Shown here: in pieces, positions 1 to 5,356 of the stretch
Position numbering within the stretch: the first letter of the stretch is position 1
Layout of the letters: the number at the start of each line of letters is the position of its first letter
Source: Bacillota bacterium
GTDB lineage: Bacteria > Bacillota > Clostridia > Acetivibrionales > DSM-2933
Assembly: GCA_030705945.1 (NCBI GenBank)
Contig: JAUZPS010000360.1
Location: 1-5,393 of the forward strand
Reading direction: 5' to 3'
DNA: 5,393 nucleotides
Notes under the pieces: generated by a model
The model's database searches: none
Seen by the model: the letters and a program-made list of their open reading frames with translations, nothing else
What the model was told of the DNA's origin: nothing
Program-made: the position numbers and the translations under genes

Positions 1-840
1 CTTTTCAATAGGCTTGTAAACTGTCATGGATTGAGTTCCTTCAACTATCCTCTGGCATGCTGCTATGTCCGCGTCCTGTCCGGTCAATCCCGTCCTGCCG
101 GCTAGTTTGTGCTCGGACAAAGCTTGAAAGGCAGTTCCTGCGCAGCCGTCATTTGACGCAAGCACAGCAGTTATATTATTGTCGTTTTCAATGAGAGCGG
201 CGCTGACGTTTGCATAGGCAATTGCAGGGTCCCATCCTTCAGTCCACTTTTCTGAGACAATTCTGATATCTCCTCTTTTGATATACGGATCCAAAACGCT
301 ATGCTGACCGGCGTTCAGAAGCTTGGCATTATCGTCCTCCTCAGAACCTCCAACAAGTATATAGTTCCCCTTCGGATATTTTTTCACAAGATAATTTGCT
401 TGAAGTTCGCCAACCTTTTTGCTGTCAAAAGACACATAATAGTCAAGCTGGCAGTCTCTTATCATTCTGTCGTATGCAACTACTTTAATATTGTATTTAT
501 GAGCTATATCAACAATTGATTTTGCCGATTCGCTGCTGTTAGGAACCACTACCAAAACATCGACGCCTTGTTTTATAAGCTCTTTAGCCATCTTTTCCTG
601 CAAATCCTTCTTACCGCCTGCGGATTTGGTAAAAACATCTGCTTTTAAAGCCCGGGCATTGGCTGTAAACAGTTCCATATCCCTCGCCCAACGTTCTTCC
701 CATAGGGCGTCTACCAAAAATCCCACTTTAATTTTATTTTTAATTTTATTTTTGCTTGAAGCGCACCCCTGAAACATCGTCAGAGTAATGCATACAACAA
801 GTAATGCTGAAATTGATCTGGTAATTTTTATCCGTTTCAT
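1..840 (-). CDS. xylF: D-xylose ABC transporter substrate-binding lipoprotein XylF (5' part, C-terminus off window)
   Basis: Extracytoplasmic receptor that captures D-xylose and delivers it to an ABC importer (normally XylG ATPase and XylH permease). My reading of the minus strand gives 280 uninterrupted codons from the ATG at 840-838 to the window edge. The family is about 330 residues long, so roughly 50 are missing. Residues 1-25 form a lipoprotein signal peptide: basic start, hydrophobic stretch 10-23, then F-Q-G-C with the lipidated Cys at 26. A Lys/Asn/Ile-rich linker (30-38) follows. The mature part tracks E. coli XylF closely: E-R-W (49-51), A-Y-D-R (122-125), G-G-S then D-N (164-171), A-S-N-D (228-231), G-Q-D-A-D (254-258) and M-T-V-Y-K-P-I (272-278). 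Several of these contact xylose in the known family. A ribosome binding site lies 6 nt before the ATG, and the regulator gene ends 11 nt upstream, so it is operonic. Xylose is the best-supported ligand; a related pentose cannot be excluded. Confidence 0.93.
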   Translation of the reverse strand, partial: MKRIKITRSISALLVVCITLTMFQGCASSKNKIKNKIKVGFLVDALWEERWARDMELFTANARALKADVFTKSAGGKKDLQEKMAKELIKQGVDVLVVVPNSSESAKSIVDIAHKYNIKVVAYDRMIRDCQLDYYVSFDSKKVGELQANYLVKKYPKGNYILVGGSEEDDNAKLLNAGQHSVLDPYIKRGDIRIVSEKWTEGWDPAIAYANVSAALIENDNNITAVLASNDGCAGTAFQALSEHKLAGRTGLTGQDADIAACQRIVEGTQSMTVYKPIEK

Positions 841-846
841 TTTCTT

Positions 847-852
847 TCCTCT
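847..852 (-). promoter_or_regulatory. Ribosome binding site of xylF, touching the yesN stop codon
   Basis: AGAGGA sits 6 nt before the xylF ATG, and its first A is the last base of the yesN TGA stop. The whole gap between the genes is 11 nt, which leaves no room for a promoter or operator. Translation of xylF is probably coupled to, or at least fed by, ribosomes finishing yesN. Confidence 0.8.
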
Positions 853-2462
853 CATTGCAGCCTGTCAGTATTCTTGTTCGCTTGCCTGTACTCCAGAGGT
901 GTCAAACCGGTGACTTTTTTGAATACCCTTGTAAAATAATTAGGATCATTATATCCTACCTGATAACAGATCTCCTTTATGCTCATATTGGGATCAGGTA
1001 TTCTCTTCTTTGCGGCGTCTACCCTTAAATATGTAAGAAAGTCAATAAAATTCTGGTTCATTTCACTCTTAAACAGCTTGCTAAGATAAAAAGGACTCAC
1101 ATTTACAGCCCTGGCTACATCCTCCAATGTAATTTCTCTCATGAAATTAGCCTCAATATATTTTACAGCGCTTATTATTACATCATCTTCCGTGTCATTT
1201 ACTCTGGACTCGCATAGCAAATTGACAATCTGCTGCACTTTAGATCTGCACCAATCATAAATCTCCTGCTTTGAGTTTAATATAAAAAGCTTTTTTCTTT
1301 CAGTCTCGTGAAAAAACAGATTGGCCTGATCTTCCTTTTCAAACTCCAGCAATATTCTCGTAAGAATCGACATAAGCTCGGACATTTTCCTCAGGATCTC
1401 AACTATATCCCATTCTATTATATCAAAGTATAGTTCTTTAAAGGTTTCAAGGGCTTCTTCCTTATCCCTCTGACGTATTCTTTCGCATAACATTCTTTCA
1501 AGCTTTAATGAATAGGAGCTAATATCGGTATTATTCTCAAGATTATCAAAGTGACTGACAATCAGTCTTTTTGAATTGACTGCTATGTTTGCCTCGCTAT
1601 AGGATTCAATCAGCCCTTCAATACCTTTATGCGTCCCTCCGATTCCTATAAGAGGTCTTACATCCAGCTCCTCCTGTATCTTTTTTACAATTCCTCTGCC
1701 TATGTCAATTGAAAGATTTCTCGTTTCTTTAATGTCATTTATACCATCCTCAGGAAAAAAGACTGCAATTCTTCCGGAAAAGACAGGACCTATTATACAA
1801 TCGCTTATCCTCGCATTCAAAAACATGGTAACTATGTCTTTTACCTTTATATATAATTCATTCTTAATTAGATCCTTAGTTTTGTCTTCTGTTGTTTCAT
1901 TAAAATCCAGCACCATTGAATATCCTGTGTTAAATGACTTTCCAAGCAGGGCTGGATAATTCATCTGCCTTATTCTCTCCATATCGCCAAAAACCATGGA
2001 TAGAGCGAACTCACTCTCTAACACCGGGAGGATGTTGTTGAGTTTCTCCTTTAATTCTAATTCCATGTTCTTCTTGTTCTTAGCTTCCTCAATATTATTT
2101 AAAACCTTTTTTACAGCTTCAATAATCTTTTCTTTTCGCGCAGGCTTAAGAATATAATCATCCACATCAAGGCTTAAAGCTTCCGTAGCGTATTTGAAAT
2201 AATCATAAGCGGTAAGAACAATAAACCTTGTTTCAGGATTCATCTTTTTTATCTCGGAAATTGCCTGAAGCCCGTTAATGCCAGGCATTTTTATATCCAT
2301 TATCATCAAGTTGGGGTTAAACTCTGAAAACATCTCAATAGCTTCTCTACCCGTCTGGGCTTCGGCAACAATTTTTATTTCGGGAAAGCGCTTATTTATT
2401 ATCATCTTAAATGCGTCTCTTGAAAAAGCCTCATCATCTGCTATTATCATCTTATACATCAT
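852..2462 (-). CDS. yesN: YesN-type response regulator with AraC-family DNA-binding output
   Basis: Cytoplasmic transcription regulator of 536 residues, likely phosphorylated by the kinase encoded just upstream. The receiver domain (about 3-122) has the acidic pair D9-D10, phosphoacceptor D56 in the I-M-D-I-K-M-P context, switch T84 and conserved K106 in L-K-P. The middle (about 125-420) is a long region typical of YesN proteins; G-I-G followed by an S-Y-x-E-A segment resembles the CdaR/GGDEF-like fold. The C-terminal 100 residues (about 430-528) are a double helix-turn-helix of AraC type: I-T-L-E-D-V-A then S-P-F-Y-L-S-K-L-F-K, and the signature V-G-Y-N-D-P-N-Y-F-T-R-V-F-K-K, ending T-P-L-E-Y-R. 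The start at 2462 is one of two adjacent ATGs; GGAG lies 6 nt before it. The gene begins 3 nt after the lytS stop and ends 11 nt before xylF. In the related C. beijerinckii system YesN activates xylFGH; the same target is inferred here. Confidence 0.93.
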   Translation of the reverse strand: MMYKMIIADDEAFSRDAFKMIINKRFPEIKIVAEAQTGREAIEMFSEFNPNLMIMDIKMPGINGLQAISEIKKMNPETRFIVLTAYDYFKYATEALSLDVDDYILKPARKEKIIEAVKKVLNNIEEAKNKKNMELELKEKLNNILPVLESEFALSMVFGDMERIRQMNYPALLGKSFNTGYSMVLDFNETTEDKTKDLIKNELYIKVKDIVTMFLNARISDCIIGPVFSGRIAVFFPEDGINDIKETRNLSIDIGRGIVKKIQEELDVRPLIGIGGTHKGIEGLIESYSEANIAVNSKRLIVSHFDNLENNTDISSYSLKLERMLCERIRQRDKEEALETFKELYFDIIEWDIVEILRKMSELMSILTRILLEFEKEDQANLFFHETERKKLFILNSKQEIYDWCRSKVQQIVNLLCESRVNDTEDDVIISAVKYIEANFMREITLEDVARAVNVSPFYLSKLFKSEMNQNFIDFLTYLRVDAAKKRIPDPNMSIKEICYQVGYNDPNYFTRVFKKVTGLTPLEYRQANKNTDRLQ

Positions 2463-2465
2463 TCA

Positions 2466-3902
2466 TCACTCCATTTCCAAGGGAATAGAAAGAATCACGC
2501 TGGTCCCCTCGCCTAATTTGCTTTTTATTTCAAATACATCTCTTCGTTTATAAAAAAGCCTCAGCCGCCGTATTACATTTTTTAGTCCGAGCCTGGTAGT
2601 CTGACCTTTATCAGGCTCATCAGGCCAAGGTTCATCCGAAAGAATTTCATCTATCCGCTCAGCGCTCATGCCTGCTCCAGTATCCTTTATTTCAATAATC
2701 GCATTATTCTCTCGTCTCAAAACGCTTAATGTTATTTTGCCAGGTTCTTCACTCTTCTCTATGCCATGGAGAAATGAATTTTCTATAACAGGCTGAATGC
2801 TCAGGCACGGAATGGCAATTCCCATTATTTCTTCATCCTCTATATAAACCTCAAATTCAAAACGATCTTTGAATCTAGCCTTCTGTATATAAATATATTC
2901 TCTGATATTATTTATTTCATCTCCTAATGTCACCGATTTGTCCAATCTGCTCAGGTTATAGCGGAGTAGATCCGAAACTGACATAATAAGCTCATATGTT
3001 TTATCCGCTTCTTCCTTTAAAGCTGTATGAGCTACGCAGCCTAATGTATTAAACAGAAAATGTGGATTTATCTGCGACTGCAGAGCTTTAAGTTCAGTTT
3101 CCTTTAACAGACTGTTAATTTCAAGGTTTTCTACTTCCTTTTCCTTGAGTTTTTTTTCTACTTCAGCCTTCTCTCTGATCTCGGAGATAAGCTTTTTTAT
3201 ATTGGAAATCATTGTATTAAAAGCTGCTGTCAAAATGCTTATTTCGTCTCTTCCGGTTATAGGAATCTCTTCAATATTAAAGTTTCCCTTAGAAACTATC
3301 TGCGCGATTTTTGCAAGGCCCATAATATGCTTTGTAAGTCTTCCAGAGAAGATTACCGAAAAAAGAATGCTTATAAATGTTGTAGCAAATAATAATATAA
3401 TAATCATGTACTGGTTCTGCATCTTTTTGACCAGCTCTATTCTATAGGTCCCTGCAAGCTTATTAATCTGGTCCTTCATATATCTTGCGATGGTTTCAGA
3501 ATTTCTAAAATGCTCTAGAGATTTCTCTGAGTTTCTCCCGGTCTTTGCTTTTAAAGCCTCCTTAGCCTCATTGTTATATGACTGAACCATCCCCTGAATA
3601 CTTTTATATGTGGCGTATTCATTGGAATCCCTGAGTCTTAAATAAAAAGCGTCGCTGATATCACTAATAAGTTTGTTTGAACTGACCTGGGAATCAAATT
3701 TTCTCGGAACAAATCTTGTAATAATAATATCGTTCGCTAGATCCGCCTGAGTTTTGTTTATATCTTCATTAATGTTATCCAATGCGCTTAAGTTATAGAC
3801 AAAAGAGGAGTACTGCAGGTATGTCAGATAACTTACAATACTCATGGCTACAACAAGCGATATGGAAAACACCAATAGTTTATTTCTGATACTGAAAAAC
3901 AT
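2466..3902 (-). CDS. lytS: LytS/YesM-type sensor histidine kinase (two TM, HAMP, His_kinase, HATPase)
   Basis: Membrane sensor kinase of 478 residues. TM1 is about 8-29, followed by an extracellular, probably all-helical segment (about 30-163), TM2 (about 164-186), a HAMP linker (about 187-239) and a charged coiled coil (240-272). The His_kinase motif S-Q-I-N-P-H-F-L-F-N-T-L carries the phosphoacceptor H281. The ATPase domain has an N-box Q-P-V-I-E-N (N375) and a D-T-G-A-G-M box (407-412). The second glycine box reads T-R-L-G-L-K-N-V (436-443), with Arg437 where G-x-G-L members have the first Gly. The extracellular part has no obvious small-molecule-binding domain, which fits a partner that reads the upstream sugar-binding protein, as LytS does with XylFII in C. 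beijerinckii. The start is fixed by AGGGGA 6 nt before the ATG. The stop lies 3 nt from yesN, so kinase and regulator are co-translated. The lytS name follows the clostridial xylose system, not autolysis LytS. Confidence 0.92.
   Translation of the reverse strand: MFFSIRNKLLVFSISLVVAMSIVSYLTYLQYSSFVYNLSALDNINEDINKTQADLANDIIITRFVPRKFDSQVSSNKLISDISDAFYLRLRDSNEYATYKSIQGMVQSYNNEAKEALKAKTGRNSEKSLEHFRNSETIARYMKDQINKLAGTYRIELVKKMQNQYMIIILLFATTFISILFSVIFSGRLTKHIMGLAKIAQIVSKGNFNIEEIPITGRDEISILTAAFNTMISNIKKLISEIREKAEVEKKLKEKEVENLEINSLLKETELKALQSQINPHFLFNTLGCVAHTALKEEADKTYELIMSVSDLLRYNLSRLDKSVTLGDEINNIREYIYIQKARFKDRFEFEVYIEDEEIMGIAIPCLSIQPVIENSFLHGIEKSEEPGKITLSVLRRENNAIIEIKDTGAGMSAERIDEILSDEPWPDEPDKGQTTRLGLKNVIRRLRLFYKRRDVFEIKSKLGEGTSVILSIPLEME
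2469..2472 (-). promoter_or_regulatory. Ribosome binding site of yesN inside the lytS 3' end
   Basis: GGAG lies 6 nt before the yesN ATG at 2462 and is formed by the last sense codons of lytS, immediately before its TGA. With a 3-nt gap between stop and start, this is a typical translational-coupling arrangement. It supports the ATG at 2462 over the next ATG one codon downstream, although both are usable. Confidence 0.7.
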
Positions 3903-3908
3903 TTTATT

Positions 3909-3914
3909 TCCCCT
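3909..3914 (-). promoter_or_regulatory. Ribosome binding site of lytS
   Basis: AGGGGA is 6 nt before the ATG at 3902. This strong match decides the start of the kinase and gives an N-terminus that runs directly into the first membrane segment. Confidence 0.8.
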
Positions 3915-3936
3915 AACTTTAAAATTAAATCAGCCC

Positions 3937-3968
3937 TATCTATATAAAAAGCACTATTAATCTTACAT
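3937..3968 (-). promoter_or_regulatory. Candidate promoter-like element upstream of lytS (ATGTAA-N17-ATATAGATA)
   Basis: On the minus strand ATGTAA (3968-3963) is followed after exactly 17 nt by ATATAGATA (3945-3937), about 35 nt before the lytS start. TATAGA is a fair sigma-A -10 match. ATGTAA is a poor -35, as expected of an activator-dependent promoter. The same spacing recurs at 4041-4071 and 5353-5384. The element also lies in the downstream arm of a long hairpin, so an RNA role is an alternative. No transcription start can be seen from sequence. Confidence 0.3.
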
Positions 3969-4047
3969 TTGACGGAGCAAAATAACGAACGCTTTAACGT
4001 TATTTTGCGATAGGCAAATGTAAAAGATTAATTGCTTTTTATCTATA
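3941..4047. repeat. Long imperfect inverted repeat (hairpin) between xylFII and lytS
   Basis: Two arms of about 50 bp (3941-3991 and 3998-4047) are near reverse complements around a short loop near 3992-3997. Matching blocks are TAAAAAGCA with TGCTTTTTA-like ends, ATTAATCTT, ACATTTG and CAAAATAACG, separated by small bulges. It fills most of the gap between the genes. Transcribed on either strand it would fold into a stem of about 95-105 nt whose outer end has facing A- and T-tracts. Roles consistent with this are partial termination or attenuation between the sensor gene and the kinase, mRNA processing or stabilisation, or an immobile remnant of a miniature element. No coding sequence overlaps it. 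Confidence 0.75.
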
Positions 4048-4071
4048 TGTTTTGCAATGAACATTTTACAT
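4041..4071 (-). promoter_or_regulatory. Second ATGTAA-N17-ATATAGAT element, inside the 37-bp repeat
   Basis: ATGTAA (4071-4066) and ATATAGAT (4048-4041) on the minus strand are again 17 nt apart. The stretch lies 139-169 nt before the lytS start and is almost entirely shared with the copy at the far end of the window, including the spacer block with T-T-G-C-A-A. It could be a promoter or a regulator-binding site for the lytS-yesN-xylF part of the operon. This is inference from spacing and repetition only. Confidence 0.3.
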
Positions 4072-4080
4072 CCATTTTTT
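4044..4080. repeat. 37-bp direct repeat, copy 1 (xylFII 3' end / lytS upstream)
   Basis: The plus-strand text here matches 5357-5393 at 33 of 37 positions, with differences at 4049, 4059, 4072 and 4080. The shared core holds TTTTGCAAT and ACATTTTACAT. The last two bases overlap the xylFII stop codon. A partial inverted copy of its left end lies at 4083-4096 in the last codons of xylFII. Two copies flanking the sensor gene suggest a shared regulatory element or a duplicated intergenic repeat. Confidence 0.75.
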
Positions 4081-4096
4081 ATATTGCAAAATATAT
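4045..4096. repeat. Inverted repeat spanning the xylFII stop codon
   Basis: ATATGTTTTGCAAT at 4045-4058 is the reverse complement of 4083-4096 at 13 of 14 positions, including 9 perfect bases TTTTGCAAT/ATTGCAAAA. The centre is 24 nt. The inner arm is coding: it supplies the last codons of xylFII (Y-F-A-I) and lies against the stop at 4079-4081. The two half-sites could serve as paired binding sites for a dimeric regulator, or the pair may form an RNA stem. Confidence 0.6.
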
Positions 4097-5062
4097 ACCT
4101 TGATTCATAAGTTGCGAAAACTCTATATAAATAAATTCAAAGTTGGTTTTTAACCAGTTCTTTTTATTGCCATTCTTATATGCCAGCATTTTAATAACCG
4201 CATTCTTTCCCATAGTAAATGGAGTCTGGACAATGTTTGCCTTTATTGTTCCATTCTGAAGGTATGTATCCATTTCATAATTCCGGCTGTTCTCCTGGCG
4301 GCAATCGAAGCCTATTATCTCAACTTTTTCAGACTTATTAAGGTCAATAATTTCCCTTGCGGCTCCAATTGTATTGGTATAATCTGTACAGTAGACATAA
4401 TTAATATCCTTATTTTTTAATAGTATGGACCTTAGTTTGCTTCTGGCGCTTAAAATATTTGAATCTGTAGTCTCTATTGTGTCTATATGCACTTTGGGAT
4501 TGGACGACACAGCGTCTATAAATCCCTTTACCCTTGTCTCATCCCCCGTATCGGTAGACAAAACAGCTACATGAGCTTCCTTCGGGGAGCTTTGCAATAA
4601 TACTTCCGCCGCTCTTTTGCCAGCATCGTTGTAGTCAATTCCTATAAAAGAGCATCTACTGCTCGATGGAGAATCAGAATCAACGGTTATAACAGGTATA
4701 CCGGCGTTCCATGCTTTATTTATTATATCAGTGAATTGAGGCATGTTATAAGAATGTGTGATGATTCCATCAACCTTTGACATGATAGCCATATTAATAT
4801 AATCCAGCTCATTTGCTTGGTTTGTCCAATCAGGTTCCATTATCTGCAAAGCAATATTTTGCTCATTGGCGCCTTCTTCAATTCCTTTTTTTATTTCCTC
4901 CCAATATGGATCATTTTTTTGTTGAGAGACAAAAGCAAAGGTATATTTGTAGCTTAATGGGGAACCATTGTTTTTAGTTTTTATAAAATAATAGGTTGAA
5001 ATCGCCGCAGCAGCAATAGTTAATACCAGAATAACAAATAAAATGGCGGAGCGTTTTGACAT
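4079..5062 (-). CDS. xylFII: Membrane-anchored RbsB-like sugar-binding sensor protein (XylFII-like)
   Basis: Extracytoplasmic sugar-binding protein of 327 residues, probably the ligand-sensing partner of the downstream kinase rather than a transport receptor. One hydrophobic segment (about 5-27) follows M-S-K-R; no lipobox Cys is present, so it looks like an uncleaved anchor. The rest (about 38-315) is a two-lobe Peripla_BP_4/RbsB fold. Positions that line the sugar pocket in ribose-binding protein have plausible equivalents: D51/Y53/W54, D128, R177 in E-T-R-V-K-G-F, D227, D253 in G-F-D and Q279 in I-V-Q-T-P. The ATG at 5062 is chosen because GGGAGA lies 6 nt before it; an in-frame TTG at 5128 has no such site and would put a poor extension before the anchor. 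The order xylFII-lytS-yesN-xylF matches the C. beijerinckii three-component system. The ligand is inferred as D-xylose from context; the fold alone would also allow ribose, galactose or another sugar. Confidence 0.85.
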   Translation of the reverse strand: MSKRSAILFVILVLTIAAAAISTYYFIKTKNNGSPLSYKYTFAFVSQQKNDPYWEEIKKGIEEGANEQNIALQIMEPDWTNQANELDYINMAIMSKVDGIITHSYNMPQFTDIINKAWNAGIPVITVDSDSPSSSRCSFIGIDYNDAGKRAAEVLLQSSPKEAHVAVLSTDTGDETRVKGFIDAVSSNPKVHIDTIETTDSNILSARSKLRSILLKNKDINYVYCTDYTNTIGAAREIIDLNKSEKVEIIGFDCRQENSRNYEMDTYLQNGTIKANIVQTPFTMGKNAVIKMLAYKNGNKKNWLKTNFEFIYIEFSQLMNQGIYFAI

Positions 5063-5068
5063 TATTTT

Positions 5069-5074
5069 TCTCCC
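5069..5074 (-). promoter_or_regulatory. Ribosome binding site deciding the xylFII start
   Basis: GGGAGA ends 6 nt before the ATG at 5062. It selects this start over the in-frame TTG 66 nt upstream and yields a protein beginning with a short basic stretch directly before the membrane anchor. Confidence 0.8.
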
Positions 5075-5117
5075 GTGTATATGTAAGTTAGGTAGAATTA
5101 AAAAAAACTTAGCAACT

Positions 5118-5188
5118 GGTCGTTTCAAAAACTTGATATAATCGGCTTTCGTCGTATAAACTTGAACAAGGAATTTTTTGAAACGCCC
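5118..5188. repeat. Inverted repeat in the xylFII leader
   Basis: CGTTTCAAAAA at 5121-5131 is perfectly repeated in inverse at 5175-5185. Extending to GGnCGTTTCAAAAA gives 13 of 14 matches (5118-5131 with 5175-5188). The 43-nt spacer contains two direct copies of AAACTTGA (5129-5136, 5158-5165) and the small palindrome CTTG-AA-CAAG (5161-5170). The outer arm lies 56 nt before the xylFII ATG. It could be an operator with two half-sites or a leader stem-loop; no T-run follows that would make it a clear terminator. Confidence 0.55.
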
Positions 5189-5261
5189 TTATCAGATAAT
5201 TAAAATTAATATTTTTTATATATTGATTCCTTATGTAATTCCTAATTTTTCCGATATCTAT

Positions 5262-5290
5262 ATTTAACTACTATCATGCCATAAAATCAA
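5262..5290 (-). promoter_or_regulatory. Weak sigma-A-like promoter candidate for xylFII
   Basis: On the minus strand TTGATT (5290-5285) and TTAAAT (5267-5262) are separated by 17 nt; each matches 4 of 6 consensus bases. A start near 5255 would give a leader of about 190 nt containing the inverted repeat at 5118-5188. In DNA this AT-rich such matches are common, so this is only a candidate. Confidence 0.25.
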
Positions 5291-5356
5291 TACTGTATTT
5301 GTAGATGTAAAGATATGGCGTTCTATAGATATAGTTACTGATCTTTAATATTAATA

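Noticed and set aside
301..519. Plus-strand open frame of 72 codons
   Set aside because: It lies wholly antisense to xylF, whose motifs are unmistakable on the other strand. It has no ribosome binding site or recognisable protein features.
1702..1959. Plus-strand open frame of 85 codons
   Set aside because: It is antisense to the middle region of yesN and a by-product of its codon usage.
2278..2553. Plus-strand open frame of 91 codons across the yesN-lytS junction
   Set aside because: It is antisense to the receiver domain and the kinase C-terminus, both of which carry strong conserved motifs.
3145..3447. Plus-strand open frame of 100 codons with hydrophobic stretches
   Set aside because: It is antisense to the kinase coiled coil, HAMP and TM2. 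The hydrophobicity follows from the complementary strand composition.
3941..4047. Hairpin as a simple Rho-independent terminator
   Set aside because: The stem is long and imperfect, AT-rich in its outer part, and its T-tract is paired with an A-tract instead of following a short GC-rich stem. It may still attenuate, but a plain terminator call is not justified.
5063..5128. In-frame upstream start (TTG at 5128) extending the sensor protein by 22 residues
   Set aside because: It has no ribosome binding site, would place an unusual stretch before the membrane anchor, and overlaps the inverted repeat. The ATG at 5062 has GGGAGA at ideal spacing.
5118..5140. Possible catabolite-responsive (cre) site around TGAAACG in the leader
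   Set aside because: The bases do not fit the cre consensus in register (the CG falls one position off), and the two copies are better explained as inverted-repeat arms.
5278..5319. GCCATA / TATGGC inverted pair
   Set aside because: It is only 6 bp with a 30-nt spacer in AT-rich DNA and not distinguishable from chance.
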